Numbered from the stretch's first letter, positions 54,794-64,000 are shown. The stretch: DNA of 64,000 nt from Hyalangium gracile (GCF_020103725.1 NZ_JAHXBG010000013.1:1-64000), one strand, 5' to 3'. Numbers and translations are program-made. The notes: generated by a model from the sequence alone, not told the origin.

Positions 54794-56312
54794 TCCCTCC
54801 GTTCAGGACGAGCTGGGCGTGCTCGAGGATTTGACCCCGGTGCAGCGCGCGGACCGCCGCTGGCGCAAGCGGGCTCTGCTCGCGCTGGGGCTGATGCTCC
54901 TGGGGCTGCTAGCCTGGTCGCTGTACCGCGGCTTCAATCCCAATGCCCCCGTGACGTACGAGGACATCGAAGAGCACTTCAAGTACGGCTCCATCGGCAG
55001 TGAGCCAGACAAGGGAATTCCCTACTACATCTTCAAGGTCCTTCCGGAGCTGTGCGCGGACAAGCTGTCGCGGCCGGAGGAGGGTTACGCGTCCCTGGGG
55101 CTCCTGTCCGAGCCGGGCAGGGACCTGCCGGTGGGGACCTCCCAGCGGCGGGTGATCGTGGACCGTGTAGGGCTCAACTGCGCCTTCTGTCACTCCGGTA
55201 CGGTGCGCGAGGCGCCTGGAAGTCCGAAGCGCATCTACACAGCGATGCCGGCGAACAACCTGGACCTGAAGGGCTACGTGATGTTCCTGTCGGAGTGCGC
55301 CAAGGATCCCCGGTTCACGTCCGACAGCGTGATGGCCTACATCGACCGGCGCTTCGAGCTCGGGTGGCTGGAGCGGCTCGTCTATCGGTACGTCGTGGTG
55401 GATGCCACGCGCAGCGCGCTGATTGAACAGGCCGCGAAGACTGCGTTCATCTATCGCCAGCCGGACTGGGGGCCGGGGCGGGTGGACACCTTCAATCCGT
55501 ACAAGACCCTCCAGTTCAACTTCGACATGTCCCATGACACGAGCGTGGGGACCACCGACTACGCGGCCGTGTGGAACCAGGGGGCTCGCGAAGAGGCGGG
55601 CATGGAACTGCACTGGGACGGCAACAACAAGAGCGTGCACGAGCGGAACATGAGCGCCGCACTGGGCGCTGGAGTCATTCCGCCTGCCCTCGACTGCGGC
55701 AGCCTCAACCGCATCGAGGCCTACCTGAAGGATCTGCCGCCTCCCAAGTACCCGTTCGCCATCGACAGCGCCCTGGCTGCACGCGGCAAGCCTCTCTACG
55801 AGCAGTGGTGCGCCGGGTGCCACGCGTTCGGCGGCGAGAAGACGGGCAAGGTGACCGCCTGGAGCGACATCCAGACGGACCGCGAGCGGCTGGACGTGTG
55901 GAGCTACCCGCTCCTGTCGAGCTTCAACACCCTCTACGCGGGCTATGCCGGCAAGGCGGGCGAGGCCGAGTGCAGGCACGTCTTCACGAACTTCCGCAAG
56001 ACGGATGGATACGCGAACGTGCCCTTGGATGGCATCTGGCTCCGAGCGCCCTACCTGCACAATGGCTCGGTGCCCACGCTGAGGGATCTGCTGGAGCCCC
56101 CGGACAAGCGTCCCAGGAGCTTCTACCGAGGCTACGACGTCTTCGATCAGGAGAACGTGGGATTCGTCTCCACGGTGGAGCGCGAGGGGGACCGCACCTT
56201 CTTCCGCTTCGACGTCAGCCTTCGAGGCAACAGCAACGCAGGACACACCTATGGCGTGGACCTGACGGTTGACGAGAAGCGGGCCCTGGTCGAGTTCATG
56301 AAGTCCCTCTGA
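54783..56312 (+). CDS. Membrane-anchored dihaem c-type cytochrome (RoxA/MauG-like)
   Basis: 509 aa. One N-terminal anchor helix (ALLALGLMLLGLLAWSLY), then a periplasmic part with two haem sites: CAFCH (Cys133) and CAGCH (Cys343), 210 residues apart. WLRAPYLHNGSVPTLRDLLEP after haem 2 is the motif common to dihaem peroxidases and RoxA-type rubber oxygenases. Rubber oxygenase RoxA orthologues are known in myxobacteria, but those are longer, so oxygenase, peroxidase or electron-transfer roles all remain possible. Excellent RBS inside the previous gene. Shares a distinctive EEHFKYGSIG entry sequence with the next gene. Confidence 0.85.
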   Translation: MSRDPSVQDELGVLEDLTPVQRADRRWRKRALLALGLMLLGLLAWSLYRGFNPNAPVTYEDIEEHFKYGSIGSEPDKGIPYYIFKVLPELCADKLSRPEEGYASLGLLSEPGRDLPVGTSQRRVIVDRVGLNCAFCHSGTVREAPGSPKRIYTAMPANNLDLKGYVMFLSECAKDPRFTSDSVMAYIDRRFELGWLERLVYRYVVVDATRSALIEQAAKTAFIYRQPDWGPGRVDTFNPYKTLQFNFDMSHDTSVGTTDYAAVWNQGAREEAGMELHWDGNNKSVHERNMSAALGAGVIPPALDCGSLNRIEAYLKDLPPPKYPFAIDSALAARGKPLYEQWCAGCHAFGGEKTGKVTAWSDIQTDRERLDVWSYPLLSSFNTLYAGYAGKAGEAECRHVFTNFRKTDGYANVPLDGIWLRAPYLHNGSVPTLRDLLEPPDKRPRSFYRGYDVFDQENVGFVSTVEREGDRTFFRFDVSLRGNSNAGHTYGVDLTVDEKRALVEFMKSL

Positions 56313-56349
56313 AGACGCTCCAGCACGAGACCGCTCGAGGAATCCCAAG

Positions 56350-58203
56350 ATGAATACGGAAAACACCTTCTCCCGTTGGTTCGGCCGGGTGATGTGGGCG
56401 GGGATTGCCGCCAACCTCGTCATCGCAGTGATCGCACTGTTCCACCCGGCTTGGCTCATCTCGAAGCTGGGCCTGCCTGCCGCGTCGCCGCCCGTCTGGC
56501 CACGCCTCGTCGCCTTTTTGCTGATACTGCTCAGCGCCTTCTATGTGCCAGCCACCCAGCCGCTCCGCTCGCGGACGGCCGCGATGCTGGCGGTGGTGTC
56601 GCGCTTCGCGGGGGTGACGTTCTTCGCCCTGGTCGTGCTCAGGGGTAACCCTGCCACGTACCTGATCTTCGCTGTGTTCGACCTGTGCTTTGGGCTTCCC
56701 CAGGCGATCCTCCTGTACCGGGCCGTGAAGCAGGAGCAGGGGAGATATCCGGCGCTACCGTGGGTGCTGCGGCCCTGGTACGTGTGGAGCGCCCTGCCGC
56801 TGCTCGTCCTGCTGCCCTGGTACGGGGCGTGGTTCTACCTCTTTCGCGAGCAGCCGGTGCGCACCGCCTCCGCGGAGGAGCACTTCAAGTACGGCTCTAT
56901 CGGCACCGAGTTCGACTCGGGCATGCCGTACTGGATCTGGCTGGTGCTGCCCCGGGTCTTCCCGGAGAAGCTCCCCGCGGCTGGGGGCTATACCTCGCTG
57001 GGTATGCTCTGGGAGTATGGGCAGGAACTGCCGGTGGGCTTCACCAAACAGACGATCGGCTTTCCACGGGTGGGGCTGAACTGCGCCGCGTGCCACACCT
57101 CCAGCTATCGCAAGAGCGAGGACGAGGCCACACCCACCATCGTCACGGGAGGTGCCGGGCAGGCTTTCGATGCGCAGGGTTACCTCCGCTTCCTGTTCGC
57201 GTGCGCCTCGGACTCGCGCTTTACCGCGGACGTCCTCCTGCCGCAGATCGAGCGCGAGTACCCGCTCTCCTTCGTGGAGCGCCATTTGTACCGCTACCTG
57301 CTCATTCCCATGACGCGGAAGGCGCTGCTGAAGCAGAAGGAGAGCTATGTCTGGATGGACTCCCGCCCTGCCTGGGGACGGGGACGCGTCGATCCGTTCA
57401 ATCCCGTCAAGTTTGGCACCCTTGGGCAGCCCATGGATGGGACGGTGGGCAACTCGGACATGCCGCCCTTATGGTCCCTGAAGGATCGCCCTGGGCGGGC
57501 CTACCACTGGGACGGCCTGAACCCGTCGCTGAGGGAAGTGGTGGTCAGCTCGGCCATCGGGGATGGCGCTCCTCCCAAGGTGATCAACAGGCCGGACGTC
57601 CAGGAGAACCTCAAGCGGGTGGAGGCCTTCCTCCAGCAACTGTCCTCGCCGGCCTGGCCCTTCGCCCTCGATGAGCCGCTGAAGGAGCAGGGCAGGAGCG
57701 TCTACACGGAGCACTGCGCGTCGTGCCATGGCACGGAGGGGCAGGGGACCGATCGGATCATCCCCGCTGCCGAGGTGGGCACGGACTCGCACCGGATGGA
57801 GATGTGGACCCCACAGGCGGCGCAGGCCTACAACCAGTACACCTCGGGCTATGCGTGGGCGCTGTCCTCGTTCCGCAAGGAGCCGGGATATCTCGCCGCG
57901 CCGCTGAAGGGGCTCTGGCTGCGCGCGCCCTACCTGCACAACGGCTCGGTGCCCACGCTGAAGGATCTGCTGGAGCCCGTCTCGAATAGACCCACGGCAT
58001 TCTTCCGGGGCAACGACGTCTATGACCCGGAGCGCGTGGGCTTCGTCACGGACCGGCCGCGGGTGGTTCGCGGAGGAGTGGCCTTCCCGCTGTTCCGCTA
58101 CGACACCGCTGTTCCGGGCAATGGCAACCAGGGGCACCTCTACGGCGTGGAGCTGCCTCCGGACGCCAAGCGAGCGCTGCTGGAGTTCCTCAAGTCCTTG
58201 TAG
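56350..58203 (+). CDS. Polytopic dihaem c-type cytochrome, paralogue of 54783
   Basis: 617 aa. The N-terminal 170 residues form about five transmembrane helices absent from its neighbour. The periplasmic part is a full paralogue: EEHFKYGSIG, haem sites CAACH (Cys245) and CASCH (Cys456), and LHNGSVPTLKDLLEP. The membrane domain could exchange electrons with quinones or bind a lipid substrate (inference). 37 bp after the first cytochrome with its own GAGGAA RBS. Together the pair may form a membrane redox enzyme working with the adjacent flavoprotein. Confidence 0.85.
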   Translation: MNTENTFSRWFGRVMWAGIAANLVIAVIALFHPAWLISKLGLPAASPPVWPRLVAFLLILLSAFYVPATQPLRSRTAAMLAVVSRFAGVTFFALVVLRGNPATYLIFAVFDLCFGLPQAILLYRAVKQEQGRYPALPWVLRPWYVWSALPLLVLLPWYGAWFYLFREQPVRTASAEEHFKYGSIGTEFDSGMPYWIWLVLPRVFPEKLPAAGGYTSLGMLWEYGQELPVGFTKQTIGFPRVGLNCAACHTSSYRKSEDEATPTIVTGGAGQAFDAQGYLRFLFACASDSRFTADVLLPQIEREYPLSFVERHLYRYLLIPMTRKALLKQKESYVWMDSRPAWGRGRVDPFNPVKFGTLGQPMDGTVGNSDMPPLWSLKDRPGRAYHWDGLNPSLREVVVSSAIGDGAPPKVINRPDVQENLKRVEAFLQQLSSPAWPFALDEPLKEQGRSVYTEHCASCHGTEGQGTDRIIPAAEVGTDSHRMEMWTPQAAQAYNQYTSGYAWALSSFRKEPGYLAAPLKGLWLRAPYLHNGSVPTLKDLLEPVSNRPTAFFRGNDVYDPERVGFVTDRPRVVRGGVAFPLFRYDTAVPGNGNQGHLYGVELPPDAKRALLEFLKSL

Positions 58204-58218
58204 TGCCAGGAGCCAACC

Positions 58219-58437
58219 ATGACCGTGAAAACCAGGAGTCATGTCCACGTGAGCCTGTCCATCTCGGGCGGAGGATCGAACTCGGCGGCGTTCGCCTGGG
58301 GCGCGCTCGAGGAGCCGAACAGGCGATATGTGGATCCCAGCGGCCAATCGGTGCTGCAGGAAGTGGACTACATCACGACCGCATCGGGGGGCGGCATCGA
58401 GCCGTCGGCATCGCTCCCGCTCGTCACCGCTCCCTGA
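58219..58437 (+). pseudogene. Truncated patatin-like phospholipase
   Basis: 72 codons. ISGGGSNSAAFAWGALEE is the patatin oxyanion loop and LQEVDYITTASGGG leads into where the Ser-Gly nucleophile elbow should be. The frame then changes to unrelated residues and stops. Full patatins are at least 250-300 residues, so most of the gene, including the catalytic Asp, is gone. It keeps a perfect RBS (AGGAG) 15 bp after the second cytochrome, implying it was the last gene of that operon. Confidence 0.75.
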
Positions 58438-58496
58438 GGGGCATGCCCGCGAGCCTGGGTTCCCGGGAGCATCTGCGGTAGGAAGCGCCTCCTGCC

Positions 58497-59318
58497 ATGC
58501 GAATCAAGCTCCGAGTCCTGTCTCTCAGCCTGCTGGCGGTAGCGCTCACGGGTGGCTGCCGCAGCTCTTCTTCCTCCGCGCCGGCCGGTGAAGCACCGCC
58601 CACCGCTCCCGCCAGACCGCCAGTCGCTGCCGTACCGCCCTCGGTGCCCGAGGGCTTCGTCGTGCGGCCTGTGTTCGAGACGGAGCAGGGACCGCTGGCG
58701 GCGGGGACCGCCTTCTTCGTGACGATTCCGGGACAGCCGGGGCCGCTGGGGCTCACGGCGCACCACCTCTTCGGTCCGGCGGGTGGGCTCGAGCGGCAGG
58801 TGCTGGCGGGCGAGCTGGGCCGCTTCGTCAAGGCCGCGGGCTTCCGCGAGCTGGACGGCCAGGAGCTGAACCCCGCCGGGCCGATGGTGGTGCTGCCGTC
58901 AGCGGGCCATGCGCCGGACACGGACGAGGTGGACTGGTCCATGGACGTGGCGGCGTTCCGTGCCCCCGAGAGCCTTGCGCCGCGCGCGCTGCGTCTGTCG
59001 GCGAAGAATGCGGAGGTAGGGGAGGAGGTGTGGCTGGTGGCCGAGGTGCTGGGCGGCAAGACCGCGAGCCAGCGCATGCACCGGGCGCGTGTGGCGACCT
59101 CGAAGCCTCGGCTGCTGGCGTACAGCTTCGAGGACACCACGCTCGTGATGCGCGCCACGAGTGGGGCTCCGGTGGTGAACGCTCGGGGCGAGGTGGTGGG
59201 CATCCACCTCGCGGGTGGGCTGGTCGACGGCACTCTGTGGGGCCAGGCCCATCCCGTGGAGAGTGTGCGCACCCACCTCGCACAGGGGCTCTCCGCGCCC
59301 GCCCTCCAGCCGCGCTGA
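58497..59318 (+). CDS. Trypsin-like serine protease lipoprotein
   Basis: 273 aa. Lipoprotein signal MRIKLRVLSLSLLAVALTGG then Cys21, Ser/Pro/Ala-rich linker. GTAFFVTIPG and LTAHHLF give the catalytic His of a chymotrypsin fold; WSMDVAAF offers the Asp; ATSGAPVVN with GEVVGIHLAG gives the Ser (SGAPV in place of the usual GxSGxP). Probably an envelope-anchored protease of the HtrA/trypsin-like class without a PDZ domain. Substrate unknown. Between the patatin remnant and the second giant kinase, same strand. Confidence 0.82.
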   Translation: MRIKLRVLSLSLLAVALTGGCRSSSSSAPAGEAPPTAPARPPVAAVPPSVPEGFVVRPVFETEQGPLAAGTAFFVTIPGQPGPLGLTAHHLFGPAGGLERQVLAGELGRFVKAAGFRELDGQELNPAGPMVVLPSAGHAPDTDEVDWSMDVAAFRAPESLAPRALRLSAKNAEVGEEVWLVAEVLGGKTASQRMHRARVATSKPRLLAYSFEDTTLVMRATSGAPVVNARGEVVGIHLAGGLVDGTLWGQAHPVESVRTHLAQGLSAPALQPR

Positions 59319-59432
59319 TCCCTCGTCGAGCGCTGAGTCACCTGAAACCCTCCCCATTTCCCCACGGAGACCCAGCAGGAGTGGCCCTACGCCCGTTAGG
59401 GTTGCATCGGACCACCTCCGAGGCCTCGCACC

Positions 59433-62400
59433 ATGCTGGATGTCCAAGGGTACACCCTGGTCGGGCCCATCCGAACCACGGGCTCCAATCAGTTGTTTCA
59501 GGCGGTGCGAGACACGGATGGCGCGCACGTCATCCTCAAGAGCCCGAATCAGCTTCGCGTCACCTCGCTGGAGCGCGAGCGCTACCGCCGGGAGTTCAGC
59601 ATCCTCCAGCGGCTTCAGGGAGTTGCAGGCGTCACCCGGCCGGTGGCCTGCGAGCTGGCGCGGGAGCGCCCCGTGCTCATCCTCGAGCACCTGGAGGGCA
59701 CCCCGCTGTCGGACGCCCTCGGCGAGCCCTTCTCTATCCAGCGCTTCCTGGAGCTGGCCATCGGGCTGGCCACGACGCTGGCGGAGATCCATCTGCGTGG
59801 AGTCATCCACAAGGACATCAAGCCTTCCAATGTCCTACTGACACCCACGGGTCAGCCGCGCCTCATCGACTTTGGCGCCGCCACGCTGCAGCGAGTCGAG
59901 CACGTGGAGGCGGTGCCCTCCACCCTGATCGAAGGGACGCTGGCGTACATGTCGCCGGAGCAGACCGGGCGGATGAACCGCGCGGTGGACTACCGAACGG
60001 ACCTGTACTCGCTGGGGGTGACCTTCTACGAGGTGCTCACGGGGAGGAAGCCGTTCAGCGGGCGCGACGCGTTGGAGTGGTTCCACGCGCACATGGCGGT
60101 GGTGCCCCGGCCTCCCCGGGAGCTCAACGCGGCCATCCCGTCGGAGCTCTCGACGCTGGTGCTCAAGCTGCTGTCCAAGGTCGCCGAGGAGCGCTACCAG
60201 AGCGCCACCGGCCTGAAGAATGATCTGCTGCGCTGCCAGGCCAGCCTGCAACAGGGCTCCCAGGAGCCCTTCGTGCTGGGAGCGCAGGACATCCCCCTGC
60301 GCTTCCAGATCCCCCAGCGGCTCTACGGGCGCTCCGCGCAGGTGGGCACGCTGCTGCAAGCCTTAGAGCGTACCGCGTGCGGCAGGAGAGCCGAGCTGCT
60401 CCTGGTCAGTGGCTACTCGGGCATCGGCAAGTCGTCGGTGGTCCACGAGCTGCACAAGCCGGTGGTGAGGCAACGAGGCTTCTTCCTGAGCGGCAAGTTC
60501 GATCAGTTCCAGCGAGACGTGCCATACGCCACGCTGTCGCAGGCCATTCGCGGGCTCGTGCAACACCTGCTGGCGGGCACGGACGAGGAGCTGGCCGGGT
60601 GGCGCGAGCGCCTGCGGGAGGCCTGGAAGGACGAGGGGCAGGTGCTGGTGGAGCTCATCCCGCAGCTGGAGCGTGTGGCCGGCAGGCAGCCCTCCGTCCC
60701 GGAGCTGCCACCCACGGATGCCCTCAGGCGGCTGACGCGCGTGTTCCAGCAGTTCCTGGGCATCTTCGCCAATGCCGAGCACCCGCTGGTGGTGTTCCTG
60801 GATGACCTGCAGTGGGCGGACGCCGCGAGCCTGCAGCTGTTGCAGCACCTGCTGGCCCAGGACGACGCCCCGCCGGTGCTGTGGATCGGCGCCTACCGCG
60901 ACAACGAGGTGGGCCCCGCGCATCCGGTGACGGCGATGGTGACGGCGGTGCGCAAGGCGGGCGCGCGGGTCACCGACATCCACCTGGCGCCGCTCAGCCT
61001 GGAGCAGACGGTGCAACTGGTGAGCGACGCGCTGCCTGGAGCGGAGCCTGGGGTGGTGGCGCCCCTGGCGGCCCAGGTCCACGAGAAGACGGACGGCAAC
61101 CCCTTCTTCCTGCTCCAGCTGATGCAGGCCCTGCACCAGGACGGCCTGCTGGTGCGCACGGTCGAGGGTGGGTGGCGCTGGGACGCGGAGGGGGTGCGCG
61201 CCAAGGGCTACTCGGACAACGTGGTGGACTTCCTGGTGGGCACCCTGAGCCAGCTTCCTGCCGAGACTCAGCACCTGCTGCGGCTGGCCGCCTGCGTGGG
61301 CAACAGCTTCCCGCTCTCCCTGCTGGTCATCATCTCCAGCCTGGAGGAGCGCCAGGTGGAACAGGACCTGGAGCCCGCGCTCCAGGAGGGCCTGGTGATG
61401 CGCACCGGCCCCGAGCACTACCGCTTCCTGCACGATCGTATCCAACAGGCCTCGCATGTCCTCATCCCCGAGGCGGAGCGCGAGGCCCTCCATCTGCGCA
61501 TCGGCCGGCTGCTGCTCGGCAGCCTGTCGCCTTCCGAGGTGCGCGAGCGGCTCTTCGACATCGTCAGCCAGTTCAACGTGGCGGTGGCCCTGCTCACCGA
61601 TGAGCGGGAGCGTCACGCCATCGCGCGCCTGAACGCCGAGGCTGGCGCCAGGGCCAGGGCCTCCAGCGCGCATGGCTCGGCGGTGACCTACCTCACGACC
61701 GCCTTCGCGCTCATCCCGGGCGAGCCCTGGCGGACGGATCCGGAGCTGGCCTTCAAGGTGCGGCTCGAGCGGGCCAGCAGCGAGCTGATGACGGGTCACT
61801 CCGCCGAGGCGCTCCAGCTGACGGAGGAGCTCCTGTCGCACGCCAGGAGCCTCACCGAGATCGCCGACGCCTACACCGTGAAGAACGAGATCCTCCTCAT
61901 CGGCGGTGACATCGACGCCGCGGCCTCATGTCTGCTGGAGTGCCTGGCGCGGCTGGGCATGCCGATGAAGCTCCGCCCCACCTGGGAGGAGGTCGTCGCC
62001 GCCCATGACGAGGTCTGGGAGCTCCTGGGGGAGCGCCCCATCCCGAGTCTCCTCGAGCTGCCGCTGATGACGGACGCGAACACCCAGGTCGTCATGAGGG
62101 TGCTGTCCCTGCTCTTCGCTCCGGCCTACTTCTCGGACAACAACCTGCTCATCCTCCACCTGTGCCGGATGGCCTCGCTCACCATCCGTTACGGCAACAC
62201 CGATGCCGCGGCGCACGGCTACGGCTGGTTTGGGGTCATCACCGGCTTCTTCTTCAAGAGGCCCCAGCAGGGCTATGCCTTCGGTGTGCTCGCGCGGCAG
62301 CTCGTCGAGCGCTACGACCTGACGGCCTACCGCGCCAAGGCGCTCCTCAGCCTGGAGCTCGTCTGCTACTTCAACCGGCCCCTGGCCCAGGCGCAGGAGG

Positions 62401-64000
62401 CCATCCTCGAGGCTTCTCGGTACGCCCAGCAGACGGGCGACTACCAGCTGGCGTGCTACTCCGGCCTGCACAGCGTCTGGAACCGCTTCGCGATGGGGCA
62501 CTCCCTGGACGAGGTGTATGAAGAGTCGGTGGCGCGGCTCGACTTCATGAGCAAGGGCGGCTTCGCGGGGCTGCAGGACGTGCTCTTCCTCATCCAGCGC
62601 TACGTGCAGCAGCTGCGCGGCCGCTCGCACTCGTTCGATACGATGAGCGGGGCTGACTTCGACGAGGCGAGCTTCGAGGCGGGGCTGACCCCGGCTCACA
62701 TGCACCTGATGCAGGGGTGGTACTGGCTGAACAAGATGCAGTCGCGCTTCATGTGCGGGGCCTACGAGGAGGCGCGCGTCGCGAGCGACGAGATGGGCCG
62801 CTTCCTGTGGTGCTTCATCAGCATCATCCAGATCCAGGACTACCACCTCTATCGCTCCTTGAGCCTGGCCGCCTCCTACGAGGCAGGAAGCCCGGAGCGG
62901 CGGCAGCAGGACCTGAAGGAGCTCGAGCGGCACCACCAGCAGCTGGAGGAGTGGGCCGTGAACTGCCCGGAGACCTTCTCGTCGCCGGCGCAGCTGGTGC
63001 GCGCCGAGCGGGCCCGTCTGGGAGGCCGGCTGGAGGAGGCGATGAACGCGTACGAGGCCGCCATCCGGTCCGCCCGGCAGAACGGCTTCATCCAGAACGT
63101 GGGCCTCGCCAGCGAGCTGGCGGCCAACTTCTACCGCAAGCGCCAGGCGCCCATCATCGCGGATGCATACGCCCGCGAGGCCCGAGCCGCCTACGTGGCG
63201 TGGGGCGCCCAGGGCAAGGTCAAGCACCTGGACGCGCTGTGGCCGCACCTGGTGCCCTCGGTTGCCTCCACGAGCACGACGACCACCTCCACGGACTCGA
63301 TGCAGATCGACGCGATCACGGCGGTGAAGGCGCAGCAGGCCATCTCCGGCGAGATCGTCCTGGAGCGCCTGGTGTCCACCCTCATGCGCGTCGCACTGGA
63401 GAACGCCGGGGCGCAGCGAGGCGCGCTGCTGTTGCCGCGAGGAGGCAGACTCGCGGTCGTGGCCAGCGCGGAGGCCTCCTCCCACGAGGCCACTGCGCTC
63501 TCGGAGCAGGAGGCGGCCCAGGTGCTGCCCTGGACGCTGATCGCCTATGTGCAGCGCACCCATGAGCACGTGCTGATGGGCGACGCCTCCAGGCCCCACG
63601 GCTTTCCCGCCGATCCCTACCTGGAGCGCAGTGGTGTCCGGTCCGTGCTCTGTGTGCCGATGATGCGCCAGGAGCGGTGCGCGGGAGTGATGTACCTGGA
63701 GAACAGCCTGGTCTCGGGGGCGTTCACGCCCGCGCGGCTGTCGATGATGCAGCACCTGGCCTCGCAGGCGGCCATCTCCATCGAGAACGCGGAGCTGTAC
63801 GCGGAGGTTCGTCGGGCGGAGGAGGCCCTGCGCCGGGCCAACGATGAGCTGGAGCGGCGCGTGGAGGCTCGCACGCATGAGCTCAAGCAGGCGCAGGTCC
63901 AGTTGGTGGACACCGCCCGGGCGGCGGGCATGGCGGAGATCGCCTCCAACGTGCTGCACAACGTGGGCAACGTGCTCACCAGCGCCGTCATCAACCTGGA
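59433..64000 (+). CDS. Giant hybrid sensor kinase (partial, runs past window end)
   Basis: Open from ATG 59433 (GAGG upstream) to the window edge; at least 1522 codons. In order: Ser/Thr kinase (VIHKDIKPSN, DFGAA, SPEQTGRM), signalling ATPase (GYSGIGKSS Walker A, FLDDLQWAD Walker B), long helical region, GAF domain near 63330-63790, coiled coil, then the start of a histidine-kinase domain (ASNVLHNVGNVL). Same architecture as 46845-52217, with a different H-box: VLHNVGN here against IAHEIKNPLN there. Not adjacent to a response regulator within the window. The end and any receiver domain are not visible. Confidence 0.92.
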   Translation, partial: MLDVQGYTLVGPIRTTGSNQLFQAVRDTDGAHVILKSPNQLRVTSLERERYRREFSILQRLQGVAGVTRPVACELARERPVLILEHLEGTPLSDALGEPFSIQRFLELAIGLATTLAEIHLRGVIHKDIKPSNVLLTPTGQPRLIDFGAATLQRVEHVEAVPSTLIEGTLAYMSPEQTGRMNRAVDYRTDLYSLGVTFYEVLTGRKPFSGRDALEWFHAHMAVVPRPPRELNAAIPSELSTLVLKLLSKVAEERYQSATGLKNDLLRCQASLQQGSQEPFVLGAQDIPLRFQIPQRLYGRSAQVGTLLQALERTACGRRAELLLVSGYSGIGKSSVVHELHKPVVRQRGFFLSGKFDQFQRDVPYATLSQAIRGLVQHLLAGTDEELAGWRERLREAWKDEGQVLVELIPQLERVAGRQPSVPELPPTDALRRLTRVFQQFLGIFANAEHPLVVFLDDLQWADAASLQLLQHLLAQDDAPPVLWIGAYRDNEVGPAHPVTAMVTAVRKAGARVTDIHLAPLSLEQTVQLVSDALPGAEPGVVAPLAAQVHEKTDGNPFFLLQLMQALHQDGLLVRTVEGGWRWDAEGVRAKGYSDNVVDFLVGTLSQLPAETQHLLRLAACVGNSFPLSLLVIISSLEERQVEQDLEPALQEGLVMRTGPEHYRFLHDRIQQASHVLIPEAEREALHLRIGRLLLGSLSPSEVRERLFDIVSQFNVAVALLTDERERHAIARLNAEAGARARASSAHGSAVTYLTTAFALIPGEPWRTDPELAFKVRLERASSELMTGHSAEALQLTEELLSHARSLTEIADAYTVKNEILLIGGDIDAAASCLLECLARLGMPMKLRPTWEEVVAAHDEVWELLGERPIPSLLELPLMTDANTQVVMRVLSLLFAPAYFSDNNLLILHLCRMASLTIRYGNTDAAAHGYGWFGVITGFFFKRPQQGYAFGVLARQLVERYDLTAYRAKALLSLELVCYFNRPLAQAQEAILEASRYAQQTGDYQLACYSGLHSVWNRFAMGHSLDEVYEESVARLDFMSKGGFAGLQDVLFLIQRYVQQLRGRSHSFDTMSGADFDEASFEAGLTPAHMHLMQGWYWLNKMQSRFMCGAYEEARVASDEMGRFLWCFISIIQIQDYHLYRSLSLAASYEAGSPERRQQDLKELERHHQQLEEWAVNCPETFSSPAQLVRAERARLGGRLEEAMNAYEAAIRSARQNGFIQNVGLASELAANFYRKRQAPIIADAYAREARAAYVAWGAQGKVKHLDALWPHLVPSVASTSTTTTSTDSMQIDAITAVKAQQAISGEIVLERLVSTLMRVALENAGAQRGALLLPRGGRLAVVASAEASSHEATALSEQEAAQVLPWTLIAYVQRTHEHVLMGDASRPHGFPADPYLERSGVRSVLCVPMMRQERCAGVMYLENSLVSGAFTPARLSMMQHLASQAAISIENAELYAEVRRAEEALRRANDELERRVEARTHELKQAQVQLVDTARAAGMAEIASNVLHNVGNVLTSAVINL

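Overview
The window looks like chromosome of a large-genome, GC-rich myxobacterium, probably of the Cystobacter/Archangium/Stigmatella group. The reasons are third-position GC bias throughout, five proteins carrying Ser/Thr kinase domains, a sigma54 activator, giant kinase/ATPase/GAF/histidine-kinase hybrids, SitA/Imm52-type polymorphic-toxin remnants, many lipoproteins and beta-barrel proteins, and Tad-like pilus proteins. The genus is inferred. No rRNA, complete tRNA, IS element or CRISPR array was seen.

Region 1 (1-16.5 kb) is accessory and regulatory. It has a three-repeat peptidoglycan-binding hydrolase (74-1213), a polyproline lipoprotein hydrolase (1430-4390), a kinase/TPR protein (4794-8306), a small repeat peptide (8379-8651), a sigma54 activator (8904-10496), a two-CBM2 GH18 chitinase (11848-14421) and a kinase that has lost its N-lobe at a 26-bp tandem array (14778-16359). 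The kinase/TPR gene and the peptide gene each have a sigma54-type promoter. An identical 13-bp element lies about 70-80 bp upstream of each promoter, and the activator gene is next door. I infer one circuit. A structured repeat of about 107 nt occurs three times in this region, always in the same orientation and always between genes.

Region 2 (16.5-24.9 kb) is an island-like stretch. It has a probable DNA-binding protein preceded by three palindromes about 20 bp apart, a graveyard of toxin/immunity cassettes (two paralogous immunity-like genes behind the same toxin tail, plus Imm52 behind a truncated lipoprotein leader), another transmembrane kinase, and an AT-richer three-gene run (unknown, SEC-C protein, dGTPase). 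That run ends beside a 3-prime tRNA fragment. It is a candidate phage-defence operon.

Region 3 (24.9-46.8 kb) is mostly core. It has recJ, a PLP dehydratase, aspS, envelope lipoproteins and barrels, a YHS protein, a run of TadE/TadG-like genes, a lipid kinase, a DUF72 protein, an Smr protein and a secreted decapeptide-repeat protein.

Region 4 (46.8-64 kb) holds two related giant hybrid sensor kinases (46845-52217, minus strand; 59433 to beyond the window, plus strand). Between them is an apparent operon: YhhN-like lysoplasmalogenase, old-yellow-enzyme reductase, two membrane-anchored dihaem c-type cytochromes and a truncated patatin phospholipase. The content suggests oxidative handling of ether or unsaturated lipids; this is an inference from gene content only. 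A trypsin-like lipoprotein lies between the operon and the second giant kinase.
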